64,000 bases of DNA from Mucilaginibacter aquariorum (GTDB lineage Bacteria; Bacteroidota; Bacteroidia; Sphingobacteriales; Sphingobacteriaceae), in NCBI RefSeq assembly GCF_024498135.1, contig NZ_JANHOH010000001.1, positions 620,001-684,000 of the forward strand, given 5' to 3'. Numbering within the stretch: position 1 is the stretch's first letter; each line of letters starts with the position of its first letter. The translations under genes were made by a program, and so were the position numbers. The notes below the pieces were generated by a model that ran no database searches, was not told the origin of the DNA, and saw nothing but the letters and a program-made list of their open reading frames with translations. Positions 45,367 through 54,174 of the stretch are shown here, piece by piece.

Positions 45367-47778
45367 TTACTCACTTCGTAAACTTTTTACCGGGTTGGCC
45401 AGTGCGGCTTTAACCGATTGAAAGCTTACTGTTATAAAGGCTACCATTAATGCAAGGGCACCTGCTAACAGGAACACCCACAACGATATATCAATACGAT
45501 AGGCAAAGCCTTGCAGCCACTTATGCATGGCAAACCAGGTGAGCGGGAACGATATAACAATGGCAATAGTAACCAACTTTAAAAACTCTTTTGATAGCAT
45601 ACCGGTAATACTCACCTCTGATGCACCCAGTACCTTTCTGATGCCTATTTCTTTTACCCTTTGGCGGATGGTAAATGCAGCCAGGCCAAACAAGCCTAAG
45701 CTGGCTATAATAACCGCCAGAACGCTAAATGCCGTGAATATTTTACCGGTACGCTGTTCGGCAGTGTAGAGTATAGCAAACTGATCGTCGAGGAAGGTGT
45801 AGCTGAAAGGCCCGCTTGCATGGAAGCCGTCCCATTTTGTTTTAAGGTCAGCTAAAAACGGTTGCATATCGGCTGTTTTAACCTTTACAATTATTGATCC
45901 GTTGCTGTGCCCGTATAACATCATCAATGGGGCAATTGCTTCTTTAGCCGATGAGTAATGGAAATCTTTAACCACACCAATTATAGTAAACTCGTGCTGG
46001 CCCGAGCGCACAATGGTTTTACCTATAGCATCGGTTTTGCTTAAACCCAGATCGCGTACAGCGGCTTCGTTTATAACAACAGCAGATGAATCGCCGGGGG
46101 ATGCCGGTAAAAAGTTACGACCCAAAGCCATCTTCATACCCATGGTTGGTACATAACTTTCATCAACATGATAAATGTTGGCGTGGATCTCGTTATGCGG
46201 CTGGTTCATAGCCGTGGGCTTCAAATATATTTGTGTACCATCGTTAACCCGTACAGGTACATCGCTGGATATGGTGGCGTTTAATACTCGTTTATCCTGC
46301 AATAAGGTTTGCTTAAAAGGCTCGATATTATTCCCAAGTGTATAAGTATCATTTACCACTACTACCTGGTCTTTATCATAACCCAGCTTTTGGTTCTGCA
46401 TAAAACTTAATTGCTGATAAACAACCATGGTAGCTATAATAAAGCCTGTTGATATAGCAAACTGGAAAACTATTAACCCGCTGCGCAATAAGCTACGGTT
46501 GCTTTGTGTATTGCTATTCCCTTTTAATACGCTCAGTATTTTAAATGATGAGATAAAGAATGCCGGGTAAATTCCTGCGGCAGTACCTACAAATAAGGCT
46601 ACCAGTAATTCAATAGCAATAGCTTTATAACTTAAATAAAACGCCATGGTAAGATGTTTGCCGGCAACATCATTAAAGTAAGGCAATAACAGGTAAACTA
46701 ACCCTAAGGCCAGCGCCATTGCAAACCCGGTAAGCAGGATAGATTCTGCCAAAAACTGCGATACGAGGTTGCTTTTTAATGAACCCAGCACTTTACGGAT
46801 CCCCACCTCCTTTGACCGCTTTGCCGAAGCCGCGGTAGATAAGTTAGTAAAGTTGATACAGGCCAGTATTAATATAAATGCCGCTAATGCCCCAAATATG
46901 TAAATGTATTGCATATCGCCATTTGCCTCGCGCTCGTATTTGGTGTGCGATTTTAAGTGGATATCTGTAACTGGCTGTAGAGTAAAAAGAAACGTGTTTA
47001 CCGATTTTTGCGCCTCGGCAAGGCTCACACCCATATCCTGCTGAATTTCGGGCACTACATATTTAGCTACAAGATCGGGGAAGTGGGCTTGCAGTTTCTT
47101 TGGATCGGTGTTTTTATTTAATAGCAGGTAGGTATAATAACCCAGATTGCTCCAGGTTGCCCGCCTACCGGTAATGTAGGTTATAATGCTTACAAAACCA
47201 TCGGCATGGAAGTGTGAGTTATCCGGTACTTTATTAATAATGCCGGTAACTTTCATTGATTTATCGCCCACAGTAAGCATTTTGCCCATTGCAGTTGCAT
47301 CGCCAAAGTATTTTTTGGCCATATCTTTAGTGATCACAATACTATTAGGCTCGGTCATGCAGCTTTTTGCATCGCCCTCAAGTAATGGGATAGAGAACAA
47401 TTCTAAAAAATTGGCGTCAGCCATAGCAATATTGGCCTCTTTAAACTGACGATCATCATATTTAACAAACTGAGGCGAAAGGCTCCCCAGGCGGGTTGAC
47501 GCGATGATTTCGGGATAGGCATTTTTCATACCCTCGCCTACCGCGATATCAACCATAGGGTAAACAGTGCTGCCGCCATTTTCGGCAACGCCCAGGTTTA
47601 CCCGGTACAACTGATCTGCATTTGCCGAATAGGTATCATAGGTTAATTCCTGATACAAAAAGCCACTGATGAGCATGCAACAGGCAAGCCCAATAGCCAA
47701 GCCAGACATATTAATGAACGAAAATACCTTGTTTTTAGTGAGGCTTCTCCAGGCAATTGTAAAATGGTTCTTTATCAT
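45367..47778 (-). CDS. Double FtsX/MacB-type permease, first gene of a regulated unit
   Basis: An 803-residue protein that follows the shared promoter/distal element at 47788-47903, so it should be the first gene of the run 45367-42864-40469-37903. Coupling motifs: KEVGIRKVLGSLKSNL and KEIGIRKVLGASEVSI. Pre-TM2 stretch ANGDMQYIYIFGALAAFIL. A Cys pair occurs in TM1 (GLACCMLISGFLY). The second periplasmic domain has FTIIGVVKDFHYSS. The C-terminal region KWLQGFAYRIDISLWVF matches those of 54175 and 56587. Confidence 0.9.
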   Translation of the reverse strand: MIKNHFTIAWRSLTKNKVFSFINMSGLAIGLACCMLISGFLYQELTYDTYSANADQLYRVNLGVAENGGSTVYPMVDIAVGEGMKNAYPEIIASTRLGSLSPQFVKYDDRQFKEANIAMADANFLELFSIPLLEGDAKSCMTEPNSIVITKDMAKKYFGDATAMGKMLTVGDKSMKVTGIINKVPDNSHFHADGFVSIITYITGRRATWSNLGYYTYLLLNKNTDPKKLQAHFPDLVAKYVVPEIQQDMGVSLAEAQKSVNTFLFTLQPVTDIHLKSHTKYEREANGDMQYIYIFGALAAFILILACINFTNLSTAASAKRSKEVGIRKVLGSLKSNLVSQFLAESILLTGFAMALALGLVYLLLPYFNDVAGKHLTMAFYLSYKAIAIELLVALFVGTAAGIYPAFFISSFKILSVLKGNSNTQSNRSLLRSGLIVFQFAISTGFIIATMVVYQQLSFMQNQKLGYDKDQVVVVNDTYTLGNNIEPFKQTLLQDKRVLNATISSDVPVRVNDGTQIYLKPTAMNQPHNEIHANIYHVDESYVPTMGMKMALGRNFLPASPGDSSAVVINEAAVRDLGLSKTDAIGKTIVRSGQHEFTIIGVVKDFHYSSAKEAIAPLMMLYGHSNGSIIVKVKTADMQPFLADLKTKWDGFHASGPFSYTFLDDQFAILYTAEQRTGKIFTAFSVLAVIIASLGLFGLAAFTIRQRVKEIGIRKVLGASEVSITGMLSKEFLKLVTIAIVISFPLTWFAMHKWLQGFAYRIDISLWVFLLAGALALMVAFITVSFQSVKAALANPVKSLRSE

Positions 47779-47787
47779 GATAAATAT

Positions 47788-47903
47788 GATATACTTAAAA
47801 CTAATACCAATTATTTAACTAATTTATTTTCAAATAGTTAGTTAGATAAGAAAGCGTTCCTATGTACGTTAACGTAACAGGGATTGTTCGGTAATGATAC
47901 AGT
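47788..47903 (-). promoter_or_regulatory. Shared control region A (promoter-like box plus distal element)
   Basis: On the minus strand the proximal box TTGGTATTAGTTTTAAGTAT (47810-47791) lies near the start codon of 45367. The distal element ACTGTATCATTACCGAACA (47903-47885), four bases, CTGTTAC (47880-47874) lies upstream of it. Region B (53979-54095) has the same parts with the same inner spacing and 64-65 bases between box and element. The box resembles a sigma-54 -24 element (TTGGCA) but lacks the GC of the -12 element. I read the pair as a promoter with an activator site; no regulator gene is in the window. Confidence 0.6.
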
Positions 47904-47920
47904 GTTTGAGGAAGATGTAA

Positions 47921-47978
47921 GAGATAAGAGTCAAGAACCAAGACTTAAAAAGCATTCTTGATTCTTGACTCTCATCTC
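47921..47978. repeat. 24-bp inverted repeat after the permease at 47991
   Basis: GAGATAAGAGTCAAGAACCA and the next four bases (47921-47944) match the reverse complement of 47955-47978 at 21 of 24 positions. It lies 13 bases beyond the stop codon and just upstream of control region A, so it may end the upstream transcript. Same word family (AGAGTCAAGAATC) as at 54123-54170. Confidence 0.7.
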
Positions 47979-47990
47979 TTTATTCTAAAT

Positions 47991-50360
47991 CTATTCTGAC
48001 CGTAAACTTTTTACCGGGTTTGCCAGCGCTGCTTTTATGGCCTGGTAACTTACCGTTGTAATGGCAATAATTATTGTAATTAAACCCGCTAATGCCAGCA
48101 TCCACCAGCTTAGGGTAATACGGTACTCAAACTTTTGCAGCCATTTGTTCATAGCCCAAATAGACACAGGTACGGCTAATACTATGGCAATACCTACAAG
48201 TTTTAAAAAGTCTTTTGATAACAGGGCAGTAAGGTTAAATACCGTTGCACCAAGTACTTTACGTACACCTATCTCTTTAACGCGCTGTTCGGCCGCATAA
48301 GCCGCTAAACCAAACAAGCCCAGGCATGATATAACAATGGCCAAACCACCAAAAAGATTAGACAGTGTAGCCAGTAACTTTTCGTTCTGGAACTTCTTCT
48401 CAAAATCGCTGTCAACAAATTTTACGGTTGGCGGGTAAGCCGGGTTAAATGTTTTAAGGGCTTTGTTTATAGCTTCTATATTGGTACTGATGCTTTTGTT
48501 TTGGTTTAAGCGAAGGTCGATAGTTGCACCGTTACTGCCGCCATAACTGGTTAACATAGGACGTGTTTTTTCGTAAGGGGAGCCCCAAACAAAATCTTTA
48601 TACACACCAACTATAGTAAGTTGCGTATCGCCCCATTTTATCAGCGCGCCTATCGGATTTTTAAGTTTCATCACTTTTGCGGCTGATTCATTCACCATAA
48701 CTGATTTGCCCGAAGTATCAGCCGGATAATCAGGTGAAAATTCACGTCCGTCTATTAACTTAACACCCGCTGTTTTGGTGAAATCTGTACCTGCGCTAAA
48801 CACGTCAAACAATATGGTTTCATCATCCCGTTTGCCCGGCCAGCTTACACCCCATGTATTATTGCCATTTTCGGTAATACTTTGCGAAAATATGGTAGCG
48901 TTAGTAATTGTACCCGAGCTTTTTAGCTCGTTTATCAACACGGCGCTATTTTTTTGCAGGTCGCCTTCTATGGGTATCTCTACAAGGTTGTTTTTATCAA
49001 ACCCTGCAGATTTTTCCTGCACAAATTTTATCTGGCGGTAAATACATATGGTAGCGGTTATCAGGAACACAGCAAAACCAAATTGCACTACAACCAATAC
49101 TTTGCGTAAAGGCAATGCGGAACTATCGCCTTTAAATATTCCCTTTAAAACTTTAATAGGCTCGAATGATGATAGATAGAATGCCGGGTAACTGCCCGCG
49201 AGTATGCCTGTAAACAGACCAATGCCTAATATGGCTATCCATGTAAACAAGCTACTGTATGGTAATGCCAATTGTATCCCCAACAGATTATTAAAATAAG
49301 GTAAGGAAACGATCACTATAACAATTGCGAGCGCCGTAGAGAGCAGTGAAAGAATGATTGATTCGGTAATAAACTGACTAACCAAAGATGCCCTGCTTGA
49401 ACCAATAGCTTTGCGGATACCCACCTCTTTGGCACGCTCTTCTGACCGGGCCGTGCTCAGGTTCATGAAGTTTACACAGGCAACCAGCAAAATACAGATA
49501 GCCAGGGTGATGAATAGTTTTATCTGATCTATCATCCCTCCCACAGGTTTGCCTTCAACAAATTCCGAATACAGGTGCAATTTGCTGAACGGGTAAAGAA
49601 AAAGCTGATTCTTGTTACCATCATTATGCCTTTCCACCATGTTTTTCATGATGCTATTGGCACGCGTTAATGCTGATGGGTCTTTCAGTTGTACAACAGT
49701 ACGGGCAAAATTGCTACCCCAATCGGCATTTTTTGCCCACGCGTTCGAATCCTCAAACATCACCCATGGTAAAACAAATTCAAACTGAAATGTGGCGTTT
49801 GCAGGTACATTCTCAATAACACCGGTAACCTTTAACGGCAACTGGTTATTACGTTTAACTATCTTATTCATGGGGTCTTCATCACCAAAAAGTGTTTTAG
49901 CCAGCTTTTGGGTGATGATGATAGAATTTGGCGATTTTAACGCGCTCGACGCTGTGCCTTTTATAAAATGGTAGGAGAATATATCAAAGAAGCCATCGTC
50001 AGCAAACAAGCCCGATTTTTTAAAGCTGTTGTTTTTATAGGTAAGCAAGCCCTCGGCAGTATAGCTAATAACCCTTACCGCGCGTACGGCATCCGGTATT
50101 TCGGTTTTAATAGTTGCCGCTGCCAGGCGTGGCGTGGCCGCGAAGGTATAGATCTTACCATCGCCGGGCTGGTTATTTTCTACAAGGTATATGTTATCGA
50201 TATTTTTAAACTGCTTATCATAATTAAGGTGATAGGCTACATATAAAAGCAAAAGCAGGCAACTTGCCATACCCAATGCTAACCCGCCCGAATTAATTAA
50301 TGAAAATCCTTTGTGCTTGATGATATTACGCCAGGCAATTTTGAAATAATTCTTTAACAT
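47991..50360 (-). CDS. Double FtsX/MacB-type permease, paired with the DUF4097 gene
   Basis: A 789-residue protein starting 26 bases after the DUF4097 gene, so the two should be co-expressed. Coupling motifs KEVGIRKAIGSSRASL and KEIGVRKVLGATVFNL. Pre-TM2 stretch KPVGGMIDQIKLFITLAICIL groups it with 35385, 40469, 54175 and 59066. The first periplasmic domain begins with a distinctive NYDKQFKNIDNIYLVENNQPGDGK. The second contains LTIVGVYKDFVWGSPYEKTRP, the same form as in 35385. The end is ALANPVKSLRSE, and a 24-bp hairpin follows. Confidence 0.9.
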   Translation of the reverse strand: MLKNYFKIAWRNIIKHKGFSLINSGGLALGMASCLLLLLYVAYHLNYDKQFKNIDNIYLVENNQPGDGKIYTFAATPRLAAATIKTEIPDAVRAVRVISYTAEGLLTYKNNSFKKSGLFADDGFFDIFSYHFIKGTASSALKSPNSIIITQKLAKTLFGDEDPMNKIVKRNNQLPLKVTGVIENVPANATFQFEFVLPWVMFEDSNAWAKNADWGSNFARTVVQLKDPSALTRANSIMKNMVERHNDGNKNQLFLYPFSKLHLYSEFVEGKPVGGMIDQIKLFITLAICILLVACVNFMNLSTARSEERAKEVGIRKAIGSSRASLVSQFITESIILSLLSTALAIVIVIVSLPYFNNLLGIQLALPYSSLFTWIAILGIGLFTGILAGSYPAFYLSSFEPIKVLKGIFKGDSSALPLRKVLVVVQFGFAVFLITATICIYRQIKFVQEKSAGFDKNNLVEIPIEGDLQKNSAVLINELKSSGTITNATIFSQSITENGNNTWGVSWPGKRDDETILFDVFSAGTDFTKTAGVKLIDGREFSPDYPADTSGKSVMVNESAAKVMKLKNPIGALIKWGDTQLTIVGVYKDFVWGSPYEKTRPMLTSYGGSNGATIDLRLNQNKSISTNIEAINKALKTFNPAYPPTVKFVDSDFEKKFQNEKLLATLSNLFGGLAIVISCLGLFGLAAYAAEQRVKEIGVRKVLGATVFNLTALLSKDFLKLVGIAIVLAVPVSIWAMNKWLQKFEYRITLSWWMLALAGLITIIIAITTVSYQAIKAALANPVKSLRSE

Positions 50361-50386
50361 ATACCTCTTATTTTTATTGTGATATT

Positions 50387-51415
50387 TTATTTTGCTGATA
50401 CATTAACGGTTCCATCGCCACGTACTTCAACCAGTGAACCACCGCCGTTAAGCTTGCCAGTTACCCGTTCTTTTTCTTTGTGGCCTTCAAACTTACCACT
50501 GATGTTAAAATTAACGTTGTTACCTCTTAGGTCAACATCTACGCCCTGGCTGGTTGGTAATTCCAGATCTACGTGGCCCGAGTTTGCATCAATTTTTACA
50601 TATTTACCTACACGCAGCATTTGTACATGCATGCTGCCAGCACTGGTTGAAGCATCTACACTGCCAGACATGGCCGATAAATTTACGCTACCGCCAGAAG
50701 TACCGGTTACCAATTCCCCATCTATACTGCTGCCCCTAACACTGCCGCCGCTGGTTTGCGCGTTTATAGTTCCTTTCAGGTTGGTAAGGTTTAATGACCC
50801 ACCGCTGGTTTCCAGTTTTATACGGCCTTCGCAATTGTTTGCAGTTACGCTGCCACCACTGGTTTCCAGGTCAATATCCTGTTTTGAGTTTGAAACGTTG
50901 ATGCTGCCGCCAGATGTTTCGCCCTTTATTACACCGGTTAACCTGTCTACACTGATACTGCCGCCGCTGGTTTCAAAATTTTGGCTGCCTGTTAAATTAT
51001 CCAGGTGAAGGCTGCCACCGCTGGTGCTTAGGTTTGTAGTGGTTTGTTTATTCACATAAACTTTAAAGCCAATGCTTAATGATCTTCTCCAGTTCATGTT
51101 ATTTCTGCGGCTTTTCGCGGTTGCATGCAGCTCGCCGTTCTGAATGTCGATATTCAGGATATAATCTTCCTCCAGGCGTTTTTTGATCTCTTCTTTGGTA
51201 AGGCTTTGGTTATTATTACCCACCACGTAAACATCAATATGGGGTTGTTGTGTACCCGCACCGCTTACCGAAATGCTGCCACCACTGGTGTTTACAAATA
51301 CGGCTTTAATACCGTCGTTAGTTAATGCACGGGTGTAATATGGCGTTTTGCTATCCTGCGCCGAGGCAAAGTAAACCGGCGATGCCATCAATAATAAAAG
51401 GAAATACTTTTTCAT
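50387..51415 (-). CDS. Secreted DUF4097 beta-helix protein with 18-residue repeats
   Basis: A 342-residue protein. The frame extends to an ATG at 51523, but ATG 51415 gives a clear signal peptide (MKKYFLLLLMASPVYFASA-Q). The core is seven consecutive repeats of exactly 18 residues starting TSGGS (as in TSGGSLHLDNLTG, TSGGSISVDRLTG, TSGGSLNLTNLKG) and an eighth starting TSAGS, at about 50640-51025. This is the DUF4097 right-handed beta-helix seen in LiaG/YvlB-like envelope-stress proteins. It has no membrane anchor. It is the only non-permease gene in the array and directly precedes the permease at 47991. Confidence 0.9.
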   Translation of the reverse strand: MKKYFLLLLMASPVYFASAQDSKTPYYTRALTNDGIKAVFVNTSGGSISVSGAGTQQPHIDVYVVGNNNQSLTKEEIKKRLEEDYILNIDIQNGELHATAKSRRNNMNWRRSLSIGFKVYVNKQTTTNLSTSGGSLHLDNLTGSQNFETSGGSISVDRLTGVIKGETSGGSINVSNSKQDIDLETSGGSVTANNCEGRIKLETSGGSLNLTNLKGTINAQTSGGSVRGSSIDGELVTGTSGGSVNLSAMSGSVDASTSAGSMHVQMLRVGKYVKIDANSGHVDLELPTSQGVDVDLRGNNVNFNISGKFEGHKEKERVTGKLNGGGSLVEVRGDGTVNVSAK

Positions 51416-51477
51416 AATGTTTAAGTTTATTAGAAGACCACTTTTTAGTGGCATTGGTTGCATGTGTTTAAAAAAAA

Positions 51478-51539
51478 GTCGATAGTCCATGGACCATGTC
51501 GATAGCTTTTGATTGCCGCGCATTCCATGGACTATCGAC
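51478..51539. repeat. 16-bp perfect inverted repeat after the permease at 51558
   Basis: GTCGATAGTCCATGGA (51478-51493) and TCCATGGACTATCGAC (51524-51539) are exact reverse complements. Extra copies of GTCGATAG (51498-51505), ATGGTC and ATGGAC surround them. It lies about 20 bases beyond the permease stop codon and upstream of the DUF4097 start; a transcript-end or processing hairpin is plausible. Confidence 0.65.
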
Positions 51540-51557
51540 TATGGTCTATGGACTAAA

Positions 51558-53960
51558 TCATTCACTTCTTAAGCTCTTCACCGGGTTTGTTAATGCCGCT
51601 TTTATTGATTGTATACTTACTGTGGCAAAGGCTATAAGCGCCGCGCCCCCACCAGCCAGCAGAAACACCCACCAGTTAATGGTAATTTTATAGGCAAAAT
51701 CCTGCAGCCATTTATCCATGGCAAACCAGGCTATCGGGCTGGCAATAAGTATGGCTATTACTACTAAACGCATCAGATCTGTTGATAGCAGGTTTACAAT
51801 GCTGCCCACACTTGCGCCTAATACCTTGCGGATACCTATCTCTTTAACACGCTGTTCTGCAGTAAAGGTTACCAGGCCAAACAAGCCGAGGCAAGCAATA
51901 CTAATAGCAAGAATGGTGAATATTAACAGGATAGTTCCTTGTTTTTGTTCTGTTTGATATTGTGCTGCAAAGTTCTGGTCAAGGAAGTGAAATTCAGCTT
52001 TATTCTCAATATCAAAAGTGCTATAAACTTTAAAGATATAATCTAACGATGCCTGTACATTCCCCCTGCTAATGCGCACATATACATTGTCTTTATCTTT
52101 TGCTTCGGCAGGTAGCCCCATGGTCATTGGTGCTATTTTGTGCTGTAACGAATAGGTATTAAAGTCTTTTACTACGCCAACTATAGTTTGCTCAATAACT
52201 TTGCCTTGCTCATCAACGCCGGTGCGCACGCGTTTGCCAACAGCATTTTTCCAGCCCAGTTCTTTAACCAGGGTTTCATTTACGATGATAGCGTCTTTAA
52301 CATCGCTTGTAATGGCTTTTGAGAAGTTACGGCCATCGGCCATTTTTATCTGCAGGGTTGGGATAAAATCTTCATCTATCTGCAGGTTTTGAACGATCTT
52401 TGATTCGGAAGTTGCCTTGCCATCGGGGCCAAGGTTAAAATCGCCGCCGCCTATATTGTTGTTGCCGATAGGGTTACCCGCTACACCAACGCTTTCAATA
52501 GCCGGGTTCAACAGTAATTGTTGCTTTAATGCATCTACCTTACCCCGTACCTCGCGGTTATTAATATGAAAGGTAAGTGTTTGTGCTTTGTTAAAACCCA
52601 GGTCTCTTTTCTGAAAGTAGTTTAATTGCTGGTAGATAATACAGGAACCGGCTATCATTACAATGGTAATAACAAACTGAAATACGACTAATGATTTCCT
52701 GAAAAGTATGGTTGATAATTGGCTACCCAACTGCCCCTTCATGGCCGGTATGGTTTTAAACCCTGACAGGAACAATGCAGGATAAATACCGCTTAATATG
52801 CCTGTTAATAAGGCGAACCCAATAAATATAGCAACTGTTGGTATAGTGCCGAATTGCAGCAGTATTAAACTTTTACCAGATAGCTGATTGAAGTATGGCA
52901 ACACAAACTGGATAATAACTGCAGCCAATAAGGTAGAAATAAAGGTAAGCAGGATACACTCGGAGAAAAACATTAACATTAGCTGTGCCCTGTCAGAGCC
53001 GATTACTTTGCGTACGCCAATTTCTTTGATGCGGATGGATGACCTTGCCGTAGTGAGGTTAACATAGTTGATAATAGCGATAACCAGTATCAGCAAAGCG
53101 GTAATGCTAAACACATACACATAAGTGATATTGCCGTTAGAGCCCAGTTCATAACTCAGGTTCGAACGCAGGTGGATATCTGTAAGCGGCTGTAGTTCCA
53201 TAGTAAACTTCATTGGCCCCAGGTCATTCTTAATATGCTTCTTAAAGAAAGCGTCTCCGGCTGCCTCTATTTGCTTATGATCATCATGGTCTTTAAGTAA
53301 CAGGTAGGTATATAAGTTTGAATTACCCCAGTTACCGCCATAGCCTTTAGTATAATCGGCGGGTATGGCGCGCAATGCTTTAAAGCTAAAGTGAGAGTTT
53401 ACAGGGACATCAGCTATAACACCAGTAACGGTTGCCGGCTGGTCGCCAAGTGTGACTGTTTTATTGAGGGCTTCGGCAGCATCACCAAAAATATTTTCGG
53501 CAAGTGTTTTTGTAAGTACAATGGTTTGCGGTTTTGATAAAGCGTCGTTAGCATCGCCATACAAAAACTGGTAACTGAATATGTTGAAGATACTATTATC
53601 GGTAAACAACATACTGCCTTCATTTATGGTTTTATTGCCATAAGTGATCTTGCTGCCACCTTCAGGGTCTATGCGGCAGGCATCAACCACTTGCGGGAAC
53701 TCGGCTTTTAAAGTTGGCGCGTATGGCGGCGAGGTAACCGCCAGATCAAACTTACCACCGTTCCATTGGCCATGCTGGGCAACACGGAAAATGCGGTCGG
53801 CTTTAGTATTATACCTGTCGTAGCTCCATTCGTCAGTAACATATAACGCGATCAACCAAAAGGCTGCTATACCCATAGCAAGGCCAAATATATTAATGAA
53901 CGAGAAGGCTTTGTGCTTCTGCAGGTTTCTCCAAGCAATTTTGAAATAATTCCTGATCAT
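51558..53960 (-). CDS. Double FtsX/MacB-type permease, first gene behind control region B
   Basis: An 800-residue protein whose start codon lies 19 bases from the proximal box of control region B. Coupling motifs KEIGVRKVIGSDRAQL and KEIGIRKVLGASVGSIV. Pre-TM2 stretch SNGNITYVYVFSITALLIL, group with 42864 and 45367. The second periplasmic domain has an unusual Gly/Asn-rich loop (AGNPIGNNNIGGGDFNLGPDG) and later TIVGVVKDFNTYS. TM6-8 end with DFAYKITINWWVFLLAGG, resembling the gene at 61441. A 142-base gap with an inverted repeat separates it from the DUF4097 gene. Confidence 0.9.
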   Translation of the reverse strand: MIRNYFKIAWRNLQKHKAFSFINIFGLAMGIAAFWLIALYVTDEWSYDRYNTKADRIFRVAQHGQWNGGKFDLAVTSPPYAPTLKAEFPQVVDACRIDPEGGSKITYGNKTINEGSMLFTDNSIFNIFSYQFLYGDANDALSKPQTIVLTKTLAENIFGDAAEALNKTVTLGDQPATVTGVIADVPVNSHFSFKALRAIPADYTKGYGGNWGNSNLYTYLLLKDHDDHKQIEAAGDAFFKKHIKNDLGPMKFTMELQPLTDIHLRSNLSYELGSNGNITYVYVFSITALLILVIAIINYVNLTTARSSIRIKEIGVRKVIGSDRAQLMLMFFSECILLTFISTLLAAVIIQFVLPYFNQLSGKSLILLQFGTIPTVAIFIGFALLTGILSGIYPALFLSGFKTIPAMKGQLGSQLSTILFRKSLVVFQFVITIVMIAGSCIIYQQLNYFQKRDLGFNKAQTLTFHINNREVRGKVDALKQQLLLNPAIESVGVAGNPIGNNNIGGGDFNLGPDGKATSESKIVQNLQIDEDFIPTLQIKMADGRNFSKAITSDVKDAIIVNETLVKELGWKNAVGKRVRTGVDEQGKVIEQTIVGVVKDFNTYSLQHKIAPMTMGLPAEAKDKDNVYVRISRGNVQASLDYIFKVYSTFDIENKAEFHFLDQNFAAQYQTEQKQGTILLIFTILAISIACLGLFGLVTFTAEQRVKEIGIRKVLGASVGSIVNLLSTDLMRLVVIAILIASPIAWFAMDKWLQDFAYKITINWWVFLLAGGGAALIAFATVSIQSIKAALTNPVKSLRSE

Positions 53961-53978
53961 GGCGATGTTGTTTGACTA

Positions 53979-54095
53979 GATAAACTTAAATAAAATGCCA
54001 AATATATAATAGTCTAATTATCAATTAATTAAATCAATTATATATTTGGCAATACGTTCGTAAGTGTAACAGTATATGTTCGGTTATGATACAGT
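53979..54095 (-). promoter_or_regulatory. Shared control region B (promoter-like box plus distal element)
   Basis: On the minus strand the box TTGGCATTTTATTTAAGTTT (54001-53982) is matched to region A, and the distal element ACTGTATCATAACCGAACA (54095-54077), four bases, CTGTTAC (54072-54066) differs from A at a single base. Box-to-start distance is about 20-40 bases and box-to-element 65. TTGGCA equals the sigma-54 -24 element, but the -12 GC is absent. The A+T-rich stretch between them (54002-54050) includes a TATATAATTGATTTAATTAA bend-like run. Confidence 0.6.
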
Positions 54096-54122
54096 CCGAA
54101 GCAGAAGCAAAATGTTAGAATC

Positions 54123-54170
54123 AAGAGTCAAGAATCGAAAAACTGTCTTATGTCTTGATTCTTGACTCTT
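54123..54170. repeat. 14-bp perfect inverted repeat after the permease at 54175
   Basis: AAGAGTCAAGAATC (54123-54136) and GATTCTTGACTCTT (54157-54170) are exact reverse complements around a 20-base loop, five bases after the stop codon. The same word is repeated at 47931-47967, 37868-37900 and 40430-40460, always after a permease stop codon. Confidence 0.75.
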
Positions 54171-54174
54171 AAAT

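Noticed and set aside
47788-47810. Classical sigma-54 promoter
   Set aside because: The -24 part (TTGG) fits, but the invariant GC of the -12 part is replaced by AA in both control regions, so only a resemblance is claimed.
50379-51008. A 209-residue plus-strand frame across the DUF4097 gene
   Set aside because: It mirrors the repeated Thr-Ser-Gly-Gly-Ser codons of the real gene; the Pro/Leu/Thr repeats come from that symmetry.
50640-51025. Regularly spaced DNA repeats that could suggest a CRISPR array
   Set aside because: The period of 54 bases comes from 18-residue protein repeats in frame; the copies differ in sequence and lie in a coding gene.
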